A stretch of 64,000 nt of DNA from Malachius bipustulatus (taxonomy: Eukaryota; Arthropoda; Insecta; Coleoptera; Melyridae): assembly GCA_910589415.1 (NCBI GenBank), contig OU342632.1:36283637-36347636 (forward strand), read 5' to 3'. The notes below the pieces were generated by a model. The model had not been told where the DNA came from and did not search any database. It saw only the letters and a program-made list of their open reading frames with translations. Both the position numbers and the translations under genes were made by a program. Every line of letters begins with the position of its first letter. The first letter of the stretch is position 1. Positions 13,699 to 26,116 of this stretch are shown here, in pieces.

Positions 13699-14100
13699 TA
13701 GGACGCCATAAAGACTGAAGTGAAGAGAACTTACTTATTATAGGGATTTTTTGCATCCCGCTTATTTTATTAGTGCCGGTTTTCACTTTTTTTCAAATAC
13801 TCTTAGCTGTAGATAAATCGACAATACTTAAGGTCGTTTGTACATTAATAATGATATTATGTCGAATAGGTATGTAAGTATACAACCAAATTTTGTGATA
13901 ATAATAGTTATCAAGTTATCTCAACATAATTTTGTAAATAACTAGTGGTAGATCTTGTATTTTATTTTTTATTAAAGGTTGTAATGGTTGCATGATACCA
14001 GGATTATAAACGAGCCAATTACTTATTTCGATTTCATTATTAAATTTTAATTACTCCTATATTAGATAAGTAGGTACCTACTTGTAAGAATAATTTTTGA

Positions 14101-14106
14101 AATAAA
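14101..14106 (+). promoter_or_regulatory. Candidate polyadenylation signal of mth-like 1
   Basis: An AATAAA hexamer lies about 400 bases after the stop codon of mth-like 1, at the end of an AT-rich stretch consistent with a 3' untranslated region. Other weaker hexamers exist, so this is only the most plausible one. Confidence 0.4.
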
Positions 14107-14109
14107 ACA

Positions 14110-16887
14110 TTTTCTCAACATCTCCATATTCATTCAATAACACGTTTAAGGACGTTCATTAACGTTCAAGGCACGTCGTAACTGGCACATGGATACTTCT
14201 AATCGTTCCATAAAAATCACTTCTTGTTAACATAGTGAGCCCACTTCTAGTCCCAGAAAAACTTTTATAGTTGGAAATTTTCTTAATGGGAGTAAAATTA
14301 ATGGAGTTTGGATTTACTTTCCTTTTTCTTCCACATAATTGTCCAATTGAATTCCAATGAATAACCAGATAATGTGATGGGCCCCAAAATTTCAACAATT
14401 CAAACGATACGTTGCCAATTTTCGACAAACAGGGAAAACATCAGTAACTCGCACGCTAAAGAGACGACAGAGGAAAAAGTTGAAACCTCTCGAGATATGG
14501 ATAATAATCTCCATTAAAGAATCAGCCAGACTAGTATTTCCAACTGATGAGTCTTACCAAAGGTGAAACAACGCTATCTATTTGTTTCCAGTCCCAAAGG
14601 AAAACATTCTATTTTATATAAAATTCAATATAACCGAGAAAAATTCAACCAAAAATGCATAAGTACCTAAGGTACCCTGATGTATTTTGGTTGAGAGTAA
14701 TTTTTGGATATTTTATTGGTATTTATTTTCACAAAAATAGCTGCTAAACCCTAAAAAAATTTTTAAATTGCATATTTAGGAAACACCCTCCATAATTTTT
14801 ATGTAAATTTACTCCCAAGAAATTAAACTTTGTTCCTGCTGTTTAGGGGGTCCAAATTTATGCACACCTCAAGGTTATGCGCTGTTGCCAGATATAATAA
14901 TTTTATCCTATCGTATAAATAAAAATTATTTGAACAAAAGTCAGAGTTTAAATGTAAGAGTATTTTTTTCTCAGATAACGGAAAAAGGAAAAAAATGTAA
15001 TAATGTGAAATAGGTATGTACTTTTAAAACTATAATTAACTAGACAAGAGATGAATGACATATTGTGAGTCATAGGGGTGAAAATTGTAGACACGTGTTT
15101 CATCCTCCTTGGGACTCATCATTACAATGTATCTTACTACACAGCACAACTTCGATGCCACTCACACCGTGGCATCAATAAATGGCATATTGTTTTGCAA
15201 TCTGTCTAACAACGGGTGGTAGGCCATCGCCTACTTCCACGCACAAAGGGGGGGGGGGGGGGGGGGGGCACTGAACTCAGTTGTTAGCATGCGTTTTGGC
15301 TGCCTGAGGTGTATCCTATGGTTCGACCGAACTCACCATGCATTTTTATTCGATTTTTAATATTAACTAACTGATTATTATTATTATTCTTATGGGCGTC
15401 TTTAGGTTAGGCGCAAATAATGGCGCAAAATTAAACCATATGTTTCACCAAGCAAATGTCAGAGTGTGTTCAAAACATTCTAGAGCAAGTGATTATGTTC
15501 ATAATCTCCAATTTATGAGAGTATAAAGTGAAGAGATGCCGGAAGATTAAATCTGGAACAATTCATCCAACGGCAAATATCCGGAAAAAATCTCAGTTGA
15601 CCTCAGAAGTATCTATTTCAAGGAATAGAGTACTTATATCGAAATCATTGCGTTTTGGTTAACAAAGTCCTTAACGAGTTGACAAATCAAGAAAGGTAAG
15701 TTCAAGAAAGATAAAGTATAATTATTATTGTCTGCCTGATATTTATTACCTTATTATTTTAACCTGTGCTGATACCTACAAGGTACATAATTCTACAAAT
15801 AGCCTTGCTGAATGAGCACCATGTAGGTACAATTTAATAAACACTTTGAAGAAAGTCTTCAAAAACGAAATTCTTCCATGCACAAGTCAAATCAAATTTC
15901 GCGCACTTATGAGCTTGGTATGCGTAGTATCATGACGCAGAATCACCAAACAGAGTAAATAATGTTTTCAATCTGACACTGCGTATAAAAAACTTGTGCA
16001 GACTAGGGAACCTGCATTACCGACACTAACGCTTACCGGTAATACAGGTTCCCTAGTGCAGACGGTAATAAAGGTTCCCTAGTGCAGACGTTTTGTGCGC
16101 GCTTGCGTTATGTTTGGTCCCATGACATGAACCAACAGGATTAACAAAATTTTATTTCTACGCGCTATGAATTTTAGAAACAATTCGCAAAGTTAAACCT
16201 TAGCATAAAATCAAAAACCTCATATCAATATTATCATCAAAAATAATAATGAAAATATTAATAATTACAGACACGATACATACACATATATAAATGACGT
16301 AATGCGGTTCACTATACGTCATACGCATGCCGGCGGCGAGCTGGTTTAAATGATTAAAATGTAAAATTTTATTGCTTCCTTCCTTCCTTCGTTGCTTCTG
16401 TGTTTCTTTGTGCTATATAGTCCAATAAAGTCTAAAAAGTCATACGTATCGATTAAGAATTCACATCCTTCTGATAGTTCGATTTATTTTGTTTCATATA
16501 CGTGGTTTTTATAGTAACCGTCCAGTTTGTCTAAACACTCCATCCCGCATAAATAAGTATACGTCAACATTGGTTTTGAATGAGAATTAAATGCACAACA
16601 CAGAGGATAGAGTGTCATTACGTGGATAAATTTTCTGTAGTTGTCAGTGGCTCTCAAACTGACGTAAGCGCTTCAATTCATTGTTTGAATGATTCCTTCA
16701 AAAATTTACGCTCGTTCACAACTTGACAATTATAACTGTTTGACATTTTCTGGTGAAATTAAAAATATTAATTCGGACGGTTAGTGTGACGTCACATCTG
16801 ACTTTTTAAAGTTAATCCTACTATACCATTATTATTATTATTATGTTATTATTACGTTATGTATTAAAACGGTAAGAGATGCAGGGT
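14110..16887. other. Intergenic region between the two receptor genes
   Basis: No gene is recognised. It holds a run of 21 G at 15248-15268, a hairpin with a direct repeat at 16001-16088 (listed separately), short ATT-type simple repeats (about 15367-15385 and 16824-16850) and a TTCC run near 16375-16400. The G run is an obvious candidate for sequencing error in length. Confidence 0.5.
16001..16088. repeat. Hairpin plus tandem copy of a 26-bp unit
   Basis: A 20-base arm (16003-16022, beginning CTAGGGAACCTG and ending ATTACCG) is repeated inverted at 16037-16056 with one mismatch, leaving a loop of 14 bases. The right arm with the six bases after it forms a unit repeated directly at 16063-16088 with one change. 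No coding potential. It may be the end of a small transposon or a structured RNA element; the function is unknown. Confidence 0.65.
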
Positions 16888-17430
16888 CGGTTAAATTAGA
16901 GATAAGTTGCACCATTTTATGCTTATAAAGAATCTGACACAAAATTTATGGAAATTTCACCCTGAAATAACTGGAAAATCAAATTTCTTATTTTATGAAA
17001 GAAATTATATTGCATTTTCATGTAATCCCTATATTGAAAAATACAAGCAAACCAAAAATCTATCATAAAACAAATTCTTCAAAAAGTTTTCCTTCTTGTC
17101 CGAAAAAAAACCTCTCTTTAACCGAATTTCATAAATAATTATAGGGTAAGTAATGTCGCGTCATACTGCGACGTCATTCGGTGAAAATTTTTTTTTAAGA
17201 AGAAAAAAATTTGCAGATATTTTTTATGTGATAGATTTTTAGTTTCCGTCATTTTTTTAATACCGAATGACATGAAAAACAATATGGCGGCCATAAGAAA
17301 AACTAAAGTTGATTATCGAAACTTGGGATCTAGTCGCCTTTGAAAATTTTCGAAACGTCAAATGGATAGCTGTTAACGACTTATGTAAACCTACAAAATA
17401 TTATTTGTTTATTTCTTGTAATAAAAAAGA
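16888..17430. mobile_element. Truncated copy of the palindromic element family seen at 36.1-36.9 kb
   Basis: The left end (CGGTTAAATTAGAGA, then TTTTATGCTTA and AAGAATCTGA) matches the left end of the 36059-36893 element. The part at 17165-17430 (GACGTCATTCG, ATACCGA then TGACATGAAAAACAAT, GGCGGCCATAAGAAAA, CGTCAAATGGAT) matches the right half of that element at about 36478-36775. The expected inverted right end after about 17430 is missing, so this copy is truncated or has been overwritten. No coding capacity. Confidence 0.65.
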
Positions 17431-18219
17431 TATGAGCAATTTTACGTCTAGTCTTGAACCGCGTGACGTCAGAAGAACGATACACCCGGAACGCAGCCAG
17501 CGCAGTAATTCTTTTGAATGTAGGTACATGTTAAACTAGTTGAGACCAAAAGAACGTCGAATGACAAGCTGTCAAATCACATATCAATTTCAATCTAATC
17601 TGTCAATCTATCAATTATTATCAAACAGCATAAAAATTTAAAAATAAAAAAATCTGAATTCATAATTTCATAATAATTAATTAAAAATAAACAGCAACAT
17701 AGAGTAATCAGAAGAAGTGAATTTGATATTTATATTGTTTCAACATTATTTGCGTTATTAAATTATTAACCGCTGCAGTTGAGTTCATTCAAACAAACAA
17801 TTGTGACTTTCTCTCTCAACTGAAGTCAAGTTGACAAGTTACCTGAAGCTTGAAGCTCATCCAAGAAGAGTTAATTTACATTTTCAATTAGTGGAAAAAA
17901 GAGGTAAAGATGTATGAGTAATCAGGTAAGATAATAATAATAGCTACTAGCCAGTTTCATCATCATAACCATTGGCATTAACCACAAGAAACCTTAATAA
18001 CAGCCTACAGCGCACATGGTATCAATTTTTTTTCTTCCTACATTGAGTAACCAATAATTACAAAACCAGGTTAATGTCTCGCAATTACAATTGCCGAAAT
18101 TTCAGGTAAAAAAAAAATTATACATAACTCTAGCAGTGGCAGTGGTGATAGTTATACACGGCACGAAATGACAAGTTAGACCACTTGTGGGAGCACTGGA
18201 AGAAACTTTCACAAAGAGT
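17431..18219. other. Region upstream of mth-like 2
   Basis: No coding sequence is recognised. A TGACGTCA (CRE-type) site lies at 17464-17471. A donor-like GAG|GTAAAG at about 17902 and an acceptor-like TTTCAG at about 18100 could bracket an intron in the 5' untranslated region of the downstream receptor gene, but nothing beyond sequence form supports this. Confidence 0.3.
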
Positions 18220-21046
18220 ATGAATCACTTCAGGAGCATAATCCTGTTGCTGGCTTTGATAAGCGGCTGCGTTTGCGAAATAATGCAAAGAAACGGAGCC
18301 CTGGATCCCCCTAACATAGTAAAGGTGAACAAGTGCTGCGATGAAAACGAGCTGTACATCGGAAAATCCTGTGTCCATCATCAAGAAGCTGGTCAGTCGG
18401 CGTGGAGACCGGTGTTTATTAACGCCAAAGGAGAGGGCAACATCAATGTCATCCCAGAGTAAGTTTAACAAAAACATGGCCCCAATTTTTTTTCAGTTAA
18501 ATTGTCAAATTAACAACTACACAAAGTGAATTTGAAAAATATTGTTTGGACCTTGTTGCCAGATTGATCTCCAAAATGACAAATGACAAAACGCCACTTG
18601 TCAAAATGATCATAGCATGACCAAACAGTATTTTTCATCACATAGGTCGCCTCATATGATTGTAACCAACAGTCCTGTATAAAGTCTGTACACTGAGAGT
18701 TGTCTGTTGTGAGAACTAAGGATACATCATCTCGTTATGTTTCTTACTCCTTCTATTGCATTGCATAGTCAATCGAGTTAAAATGGGACGTATTGTCAGA
18801 AATACGTTTGAATCGTCAGCAATTCTAAAAAGATGAGCGAGAGTGAGACGGAAGTATCGACTCGCGTCTTGATACGCTTAGATTGATACGATATTACGAT
18901 CGTCGCTACTCTCAAGTGTCAGTGTCAGCGGTAAATATACTAAATAAGGTTTTTGTTGTGATTTGAAACGTTTTTAATACGAAATTAGCAGAATTACCTG
19001 TGTTATATTGTACGGTGTGATAAACTATGAGTAACTTAATTTCGCGAATGCCTAAAAATCTATTTCCTTGTTTTGCCTGGGAAACGATTGAACTCCCTAG
19101 TACGTGGTCTTGTGGTTAAATTGCTGGAATATTTTACTTGCAAATAAGAAAACGGAGGTGTTATTCTTTCTTTTAAACGGCAACCAGCAGGTAGGTGACA
19201 TGATATTTCTATCATGATGATAACAATAATTATTATGATTCTTATTTACTTGCATTATATATATTTGTTATCAAAAAGTTGCAAGGCTCTACTTCGTCAA
19301 TAACTTGTCGAAATAATATATTTATAGGATATTCATTATTCCTCAACACACGCCACTGACACGAACTGCGATACCACATCTGGTTCGACTTAGAAATAAG
19401 TGTACGATTCAAATCGAATTAAATGAAATTGTTTAGTCAGAATCAGTGCGGCATGACAACGGACAACTCTCAGTGTACAGAGAGTATGTCTCCTTTTAAG
19501 ATTTCTTGCTTTTTTCAAGTTGAGGGGTCAAATATGAACACCTTTAACACCTTTCATGTCTTACAGGTTCGTAATAGGTTACCCGGACTGCGGATCCTAC
19601 CAGAAGTGGCCCGTTTATCACAACCAGAACTCGTCGGACGCTCTCCGACTCCTCCCGAACGGGGTACTTCGACACTTCATAATTCGCGTGCAGCCGGGGA
19701 ATGACTTTGATGACATCGACACTGCTTCCGGTCAAATGTTCCACGACTACGAACCGGGAAAATACTGCTTGGATAAGGTCAGTAGTTATGCTGAATATTG
19801 GCAAGCTTAATTTTATCTTCAAATATGTTTGCAGAAAGTCGAGGGCAATTTCGTGAGCGAGTTCGCGTGGGTCTGTTCCCCGAAGCACGAGATCGACTGG
19901 ACGACGACGGAGTTCGTGATGAGGAACATTATAAGTCCAATTAGTCATATCGTTAACATCGGGTGTTTCCTGATGATCGCCGTGACATACTTCGTTGTGC
20001 CGACCCTTAGAGATCTGACCGGAAATCTTGTTACCTCGATATGCCTGTGCCTTTTAGTGAGTCAAGCGGCCGATCTCATTAGGCTTCTCACGGTTTTCAA
20101 CGATCACCTGAGTAGACTGGTTACGGGTAAGGTTCACTTTTAAATGTGTCCGCTCATTCTTTTAATTAATAGCAGACATTTTATTGTTTTTAGATAGCGT
20201 CTGCTATTTCAGCTTGCTGGCGGCGTTCTTCTGGTTGAACAGTTTGGGTTTCTATGTCTGGAAAACATTTAGGTGTGTACTTATTGTGAAAATATGGCAA
20301 CATTGAAAATTAATTGGTAATTGTTTTTTAGGTCTCGAAATGTCTTCTTAAGAATGACTGACGGAAAGAAATACTGTTACTATTCGCTGTACGTCTGGTC
20401 GATTACTATAATTTTAGGAACGGTTGCAATTTTTGCCCATTTCACCATGGACTATCCCAGTGACAGAAAAAACGTTCACGAAGAAGACGAAAACGAAGAA
20501 ATTGGTATGTAATTTTTAATTTTTTTATATTGTTGCAGTTATATTATTGATTGTTGTTTCATTACAGGCTCACTAGGATTGGTGATATTTTTTGTTCCGG
20601 TTGCCTTTACGGTTCTGATTAATGTTTTCTTCTTTGCGACAACTCTTAGAATAATCAACAGGATGCACACCTACGGAAGGATACATCACAAGTTACGTCA
20701 CAGGTAACCAGTCGTTTATGCACCAACAAAATTTTCAAATTAATTGGTTTCAATTATCGCCTTTTGTTCCAGTTTCCGCATGTTCATCTTGCTGTTGATA
20801 ATAATGACGGTGACTTGGGTATTTTTCCTGCTGACCTTCCCGAAATTCGACAGTCTCATTTACTGCTACATCGTGATCAACGCGTTGCAGGGTCCCCTCG
20901 TTCTATACGTGTGCATATTTAACCAGAAGCACGTCGCGTATCTGCTGAGAAAAACCTGCTGCTACTCCTACTGCACTAGCTGTCAGCCTCAGCCCGAATG
21001 CGAGTGGGGAGACGAAATGTCCGCCATGAACGCGTCGAATTACTAA
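18220..21046 (+). CDS. Methuselah-like G-protein-coupled receptor 2 (seven exons)
   Basis: This is a second predicted Methuselah-like seven-pass receptor. The exon model is 18220-18458, 19567-19777, 19835-20126, 20194-20272, 20332-20504, 20568-20703 and 20773-21046, all GT-AG and in phase, giving 467 residues. I chose the internal ATG at 18220 because it puts the hydrophobic signal peptide (SIILLLALISGCVC) right at the N-terminus; an in-frame ATG at 18187 would add 11 residues. The ectodomain (about 20-180) carries the family pattern: VNKCCDENELYIGKSC, GYPDC, YEPGKYCLDK and FAWVCSP. Membrane segment 1 is near 183-205 and segment 2 near 215-236; segment 3 starts at the conserved cysteine near 251 (VCYFSLLAAFFWLN); segment 6 has the MTVTWVFFLL motif. 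The C-tail is Cys-rich (KTCCYSYCTSCQ), a possible palmitoylation region. It is diverged from mth-like 1 and has a longer ectodomain. The first intron is 1.1 kb; the others are 57-69 bp. Confidence 0.9.
18685..19481. mobile_element. Possible non-autonomous DNA element bounded by 20-bp inverted repeats (intron 1 of mth-like 2)
   Basis: TCTGTACACTGAGAGTTGTC at 18685-18704 is repeated exactly, inverted, at 19462-19481, and the match extends about six bases inward with one mismatch. The segment between them has no coding capacity. This is what a MITE-type insertion looks like, but I could not find a convincing target-site duplication. An unrelated inverted repeat of 20 exact bases by chance is very unlikely. 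Confidence 0.5.
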
Positions 21047-21248
21047 AGTGCCTTCAGGTTCCGGTGGTCGTAGAGCGGCCCCCTGAATCGAATTGATTCG
21101 AGTTGCGAGTCAACTCGGGCAAGTTTAATATCGAGCTTGAGTATGTTATAGTTTTGGATGTGATTTTGCATTTTATAATACGACTTAGACTGATGTAGTT
21201 TAGTACGTTACGTAATCTATTTTTTCTATGTAATTGCAGTATATGTTA

Positions 21249-21802
21249 CAGGGTTATCCTAAACAAATGCGAAAAATTTGAAGGGTATTTATTAGTCTCG
21301 TTCTAAGGAAGAAAGTTCCCATTAACGTGTGTCCGAAAATGGACAATTTTTGAGATACAGGGGGTCAAAAAAGGGTTATTGTTCCAGTTTTTTTAAGATA
21401 AATCGGGATCCGTTTGAGATACAAAAGTTACAGAACTCAGCTTTTGTACAATGTCTTATAATTGATATAAGTTACCTTTTTAATACCTTTTTTTTTCATG
21501 TGCCACTGGTGCAGATTTTAGGATTGACCAATATATCTGCTACTGGGCGTATGAAAAAGCATAATTGGCATTATAAAAGTAGCTAATATCAATGATATGA
21601 CATGTACAAAACTTGAGCTCTGTACTTCAAACGGTTCCTGAGATATCATCAAAAACCATTTTTAAAAAGTGTTTCTTTTGACTCTGTATCTCAAAAATGG
21701 TGCATTTGCAGAATGCAGAGCCACATTAATAGGAACTCTTTTCCTCAGAGTGACCAATGAATTATCCCCTAAAGTGTTTTGCACCTGTTTAATATAACCC
21801 TG
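21249..21802. mobile_element. Old fold-back MITE with TA target sites, just downstream of mth-like 2
   Basis: The element begins CAGGGTTATCCTAAACA at 21249 and ends TGTTTAATATAACCCTG at 21802, flanked on both sides by TA (21247-21248 and 21803-21804). Inside, the halves are inverted copies with clear divergence: GTTCCCATTAA, TTTTTGAGATACAG, CCGTTTGA-GTACA and TTTTGTACA-TGTC appear on one side and their complements on the other. The TA duplication and CAGGG ends suit a Tc1/mariner-mobilised palindromic MITE. It probably lies in the 3' untranslated region of the receptor gene if that transcript ends near 22160. Confidence 0.7.
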
Positions 21803-21809
21803 TATATTC

Positions 21810-24800
21810 TGCCTTTGTACATAAGATGATAATACATATATAAAAATTTATTTATTTATGTTCATTCTCTAGTTATTAATTTTAGGATATTGTTCAAACT
21901 CATGTTTGAATTGTTTAGGTGTTGTAGTATTTAGTATTTGCCAATTTTTTGACCTGTAATAATAACATTCCACTATTTTGACGAATTTGCTCATAATTGT
22001 ACTTAGGCAGCTTTGCACAAGTTTTTTTTTTATATATTTTTTTATACTTCGTACTTAATTCGTAATACATACATAGATAGTATTTTGATACTAAATAGTT
22101 ATAATTTAAATTTGTACTAAAGCAAGAGAAAAACTACTAGAACTTAATTTTATAGTTGAATAAAGTACAAATTTAAACAATTGTTCATGACATTTCCAAT
22201 TTAATAATATACATATTGGTAGGTATTTCAACTTCAGTATTAACGGTTGTATTTACAAGCCTCAATAAAACGAATTTCACACAATAGTATTTTTAAATAT
22301 TTAAATATATCCCATTCCAGATGTTTTTAAATTCAAGTTGGCTATGACATTTTTTCTTAAAGTTGTAATCCCTGGAGAGCCGATTTGAGTTAAAAAGGTT
22401 CAATACAATTAAGAATAATATTTCTAAATTACAAAAAAATAAAATAATTTTAAAGTATGAAAACAAATTCAATAATATGTGGCTTTGGTTGCTATGGTTT
22501 AGTAAAAAAATATCTAATAACTGGGGAGTAACGTTTATTGTTTGAAATTGTCAAAGTTATTAAACAAGGGCACAAAGGAGGGGATTTACTAAATTGAATT
22601 CTCTCTCACAGATTACTCGGTATTTCTTTGGTGCCGTGTGACCGGGATATACTTTGAGTGTAATGCACGTTAATATTTTATCTATCTTCAGCATGTCAAT
22701 TTTGGGACCACACACGTGTCTGGCCGTGTTAGATTTAACTCATTGTTTAAATTGGGGCTCATAATGTAGACTGAAACGAATTATTGATTTGTAAAAGGAG
22801 ACTTCCATTGCTTATATTTTATTCTAACCAGCATGTATAATTTGAAACTTCACATTTCATAATTGGAAGGATTTTAAAAGGAGGGCCCCCATATAGGTAT
22901 TCAAACACGTGTAGTAACTGTTTATAGCAGATTGTTTCAATGTTTTTGGAGACACGCTAGTATCAACATTCCTTTTTATTGTTTTCTTTCAAATTGTTTA
23001 ACCATGTGACTACCATGCCACCATTTTATAAATTGGGTATTTTCAGTGAATTAATCGCAATCTTTGGAGACATGCATGTTTCATTGTTGTTTGCATTATT
23101 CAAAATAACCTAACAGTTCTGTTGCCTTTTGATAAATTTGTATTTGAGTTTTAGGTAATTATTATTTATTTATTGTAATCATGAAACAGCACATGCCTTT
23201 TTGACTATTTATTATTGTGATTATTATTATTCTCGAAGCACATTTCTTTACAAGCAATTTATTTTAACGATAGTCACATGCCTCGCTTATTTAACCTTTA
23301 TTTTTACTCGTCACGATTTCTGTTTATCATTCTTTTATTCATGAAATTATTTAAACAATTTATTTATTTTGAATGAGCTAGCAGAGAGAGAACTATGTGT
23401 TGACTAAAAGCGCTATATTTATGTGTTTTGTGTTTTATTTGCATTTTTGTGTGTTTTGTTTTCTTTTCAGGAGGTATGAGTCCTTGAAATAGAAAGATAA
23501 AATCATTTGTCATTTGTATTTTATGTTTTTCACTTTGCACAGTCAGAGGTTTTTTTTCTTTTCACGGGGTTCTTTTTTTTTACTCTGACTTTAAACTTGT
23601 GTAGGCGGAACTCAGTGGTGGGGGTCATTACGCGTGTGGGTAAACAGATTCAACAATAGTCAAATAATTCAATAGTCAAATAATTCAAGTCAATAAACCG
23701 ATTTATTCATTTTTAAGAGGGAAACTCTGTTTTAAATTAAATCTCCTATCTCTCAATAAGTGACTGGCTCAAAGTATTTTCGTAGCGTTTTACTACAAAG
23801 AGCAAAGTGAGGTCACTACGCACACAACAAAAGGTCTACCCAAGATGAAAACAGACGATCACGAGCCAAGGCAAAATCACAATCACAAACGGTAAGTAAT
23901 GTTGGCCATGTTATTTAAAATCAGGGTGGGAAAATTTTAAATTCAAACATTCAAGACTTCTGGGCGGGATAACTTCAAATTCAAACCAAGCATTCAGAGC
24001 GAGAATTCAAACAGAGTCATTCATGACAGACAAGTTGCCATTTCGAAAGTCAAAGAGGTTCTTCTTTTTAAAAACCGTTCAGTCAGGGGCCCACATTACA
24101 GAATTTGATGCGCATGACGCAGAACCTCCATTTTAAGAGGTTAGGTAGGTTACATCACAAAATTTGCTACCAGCAACCAGGATACAGGATTTAGGTGTGT
24201 TACACTACAGATTTGGTGCCGTCAACCAGGATACATCACAGATTTTGGAAAAAGAATTCTCTCTGTTTGAGACAATTCTGTTTCAAACAACTGAATTCTC
24301 TGTGTAAATTTTGTAAAAAAAAAAAACCGTAAAATAGATTTAGCAGACTAGAAAATGGTTAGCTCGAATAACTGTTAGAAAATAATCCTAACCAGTTACA
24401 GTGATTATGTACGGTTAACCTTCTCAGCATCACAGCTCTACTACAAAGAACATCGTTTGACGCAGAATCAACCCCCCCCCCCCTCCAATCCAACCGACAT
24501 CAACTGTAATTTTTCAAAAAACCCCATGTCATATTTTCCATTTTTTATTGCAGATTCCGAATAAGTAAAGGAAAATATTCTAGTTTTTTCCAAAATGTTT
24601 TTTTCTCAACGCCCATTTATATTTTTCCTTGGGGGTCACGGGGTTGGTGGAGGGGAGGGGGATGATTCAGCCTGAAGGGATGTTCTCCTGGGAACCGCAC
24701 AACTTTTATCTGACATTTTTCCCTTAAGAATCTAATAGTAATAAGAGGGAAATAATTAATGGAAAATTTTACTTCCCAAATAATAATGAATCTAGATGGA

Positions 24801-24930
24801 AAAATTTCATATCCTCATATTGTGTTGCTATTGAATTTTTATTTACTCTCTGATATTATTAATCCAAAACCCTCAACCCTCAACTACTGCCAACTTTCCG
24901 GTTACAGCGATAAAAAAAATAAGCACTTAC
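21810..24930. other. AT-rich stretch between mth-like 2 and the Aquarius exons
   Basis: No coding sequence is recognised on either strand. A possible AATAAA for mth-like 2 is at 22159-22164. A run of about 13 C sits near 24471-24483. This is where further Aquarius exons (minus strand) would be expected directly after the last visible one; none is apparent, and the space could hardly hold the missing 1,000-plus codons. Confidence 0.5.
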
Positions 24931-26116
24931 CTGACTGAAAAGGTGTCCCTCGGGTAACCGAATCAGATTCGACAATAAACATCTGACAACCAAATGACAA
25001 TCATCGAGCACGGTATTGAAAAATCTCCTAGTCGGCAGTAGAGCTTCCAGATCGATGATCAACTCCAGAAATCTTTCGCAATACTGCACCTGAAATAATT
25101 AATTAATCAATTAAAGCCCACAAGCATGAATAATTAAAACAAGTACAGGGAAAAGGGAAACCTACCTTCTCTCTCTGACAGTTATCTTTTGAAATACTAT
25201 CCAAAACCTTCATAAACTTCAACATGAGTTTATGAAGGAACGTCCGCTCCCAGTTCAGTCGTTCCTTATCTTCCGGTTTATCTTTTCTCAGGATCGCTCT
25301 CCAGTACTTGTGCAGCTTTGGACTTTTACGGAATTCTTGTTCGCGCCTAGCCGGCTGTAAAGACGTCCACATCGTCAGAGAAACGAGCTTCTTAACCTGG
25401 TCTCGACAGATCGCTTCCTCCATGCTATTGAAGCAGTGGTTTAGGAATACCAGAAGAGACCTCTGTTCTTGTAGATTAATATTTAAGTCCGCTGCATCTT
25501 CTAAGCACGCCCTCAGGACTTGTTGGAAGAAATCGGGGAAATGATCGCTTTGTTTTCGGAAACACTGAAACAAAAGAGCGATTCATAGTGACATGAGTGA
25601 AGCTTTATGAAATCGTGTCTTTTACCTGCCAAACTTGGACGCGTTCTCGAAACTTTTCATTCACCATTATAACAATCGACAGCATGTGGTACATAGAAGC
25701 GCCCGGTTTATAATTTGGCCACAGGAAATTTTCCAAATATTGACTGAATTCTAGTACCATTATTCTTCTGATAGAGAAGGTAAAGCTGAAATAAGGGCAA
25801 TTATGTCAGTTAAGACTGTTTTTATAGTTTTATGAAGGATATTACTTGATTCCTCGAATGTCTTGTAAGTAAATATCGTCTACGATCTGAGAACTGAATT
25901 CTTTATGAGCTTCTTTTGTATGAGGTGACCAATACCGCTCGGCAAGCTATAAAATAAGAGATTTAGCATTGAATAATAGGAAATTTCACCATAAAGGTGG
26001 GTGAAAAACATAATTGTTTGAATTAACATTTAGTATTATTTTACCTCTGTAAGACGATCAGCATTTATTTGTTCTACTGTAGGTGCAATCACCTTATCTT
26101 CATTTGATGTTACCAT
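24931..26116 (-). CDS. aqr: Aquarius (intron-binding spliceosomal RNA helicase), N-terminal part only
   Basis: Aquarius is an SF1 helicase of the intron-binding complex in the catalytic spliceosome. Five coding exons on the minus strand are clear: 26116-26045, 25946-25846, 25785-25626, 25564-25166 and 25089-24931, joined by GT-AG introns of 60-98 bp, giving 297 in-phase residues. They follow the N-terminal armadillo/HEAT-type region of animal Aquarius: [10 protein letters not shown] near the start, [45 protein letters not shown] and [13 protein letters not shown], ending in GHLFSQ exactly at a GTAAGT donor. Family members are about 1,400-1,500 residues, so the linker, insertion and both helicase domains are absent. 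If read past the donor, the frame stops at 24880. Either the next intron is very long, with receptor genes nested inside it, or this is a partial copy. The intact reading frame and splice sites argue against an old pseudogene. It is head to head with CPSF2. Confidence 0.85.

Noticed and set aside
15248..15268. 21-base G run as a G-quadruplex element
   Set aside because: A single uninterrupted homopolymer at this site, like the run at 50664-50680, is more likely simple repeat or length error than a defined structure.
18130..18477. 115-codon minus-strand frame
   Set aside because: It is antisense to exon 1 of mth-like 2, whose signal peptide and Cys pattern are clearly the coding strand.
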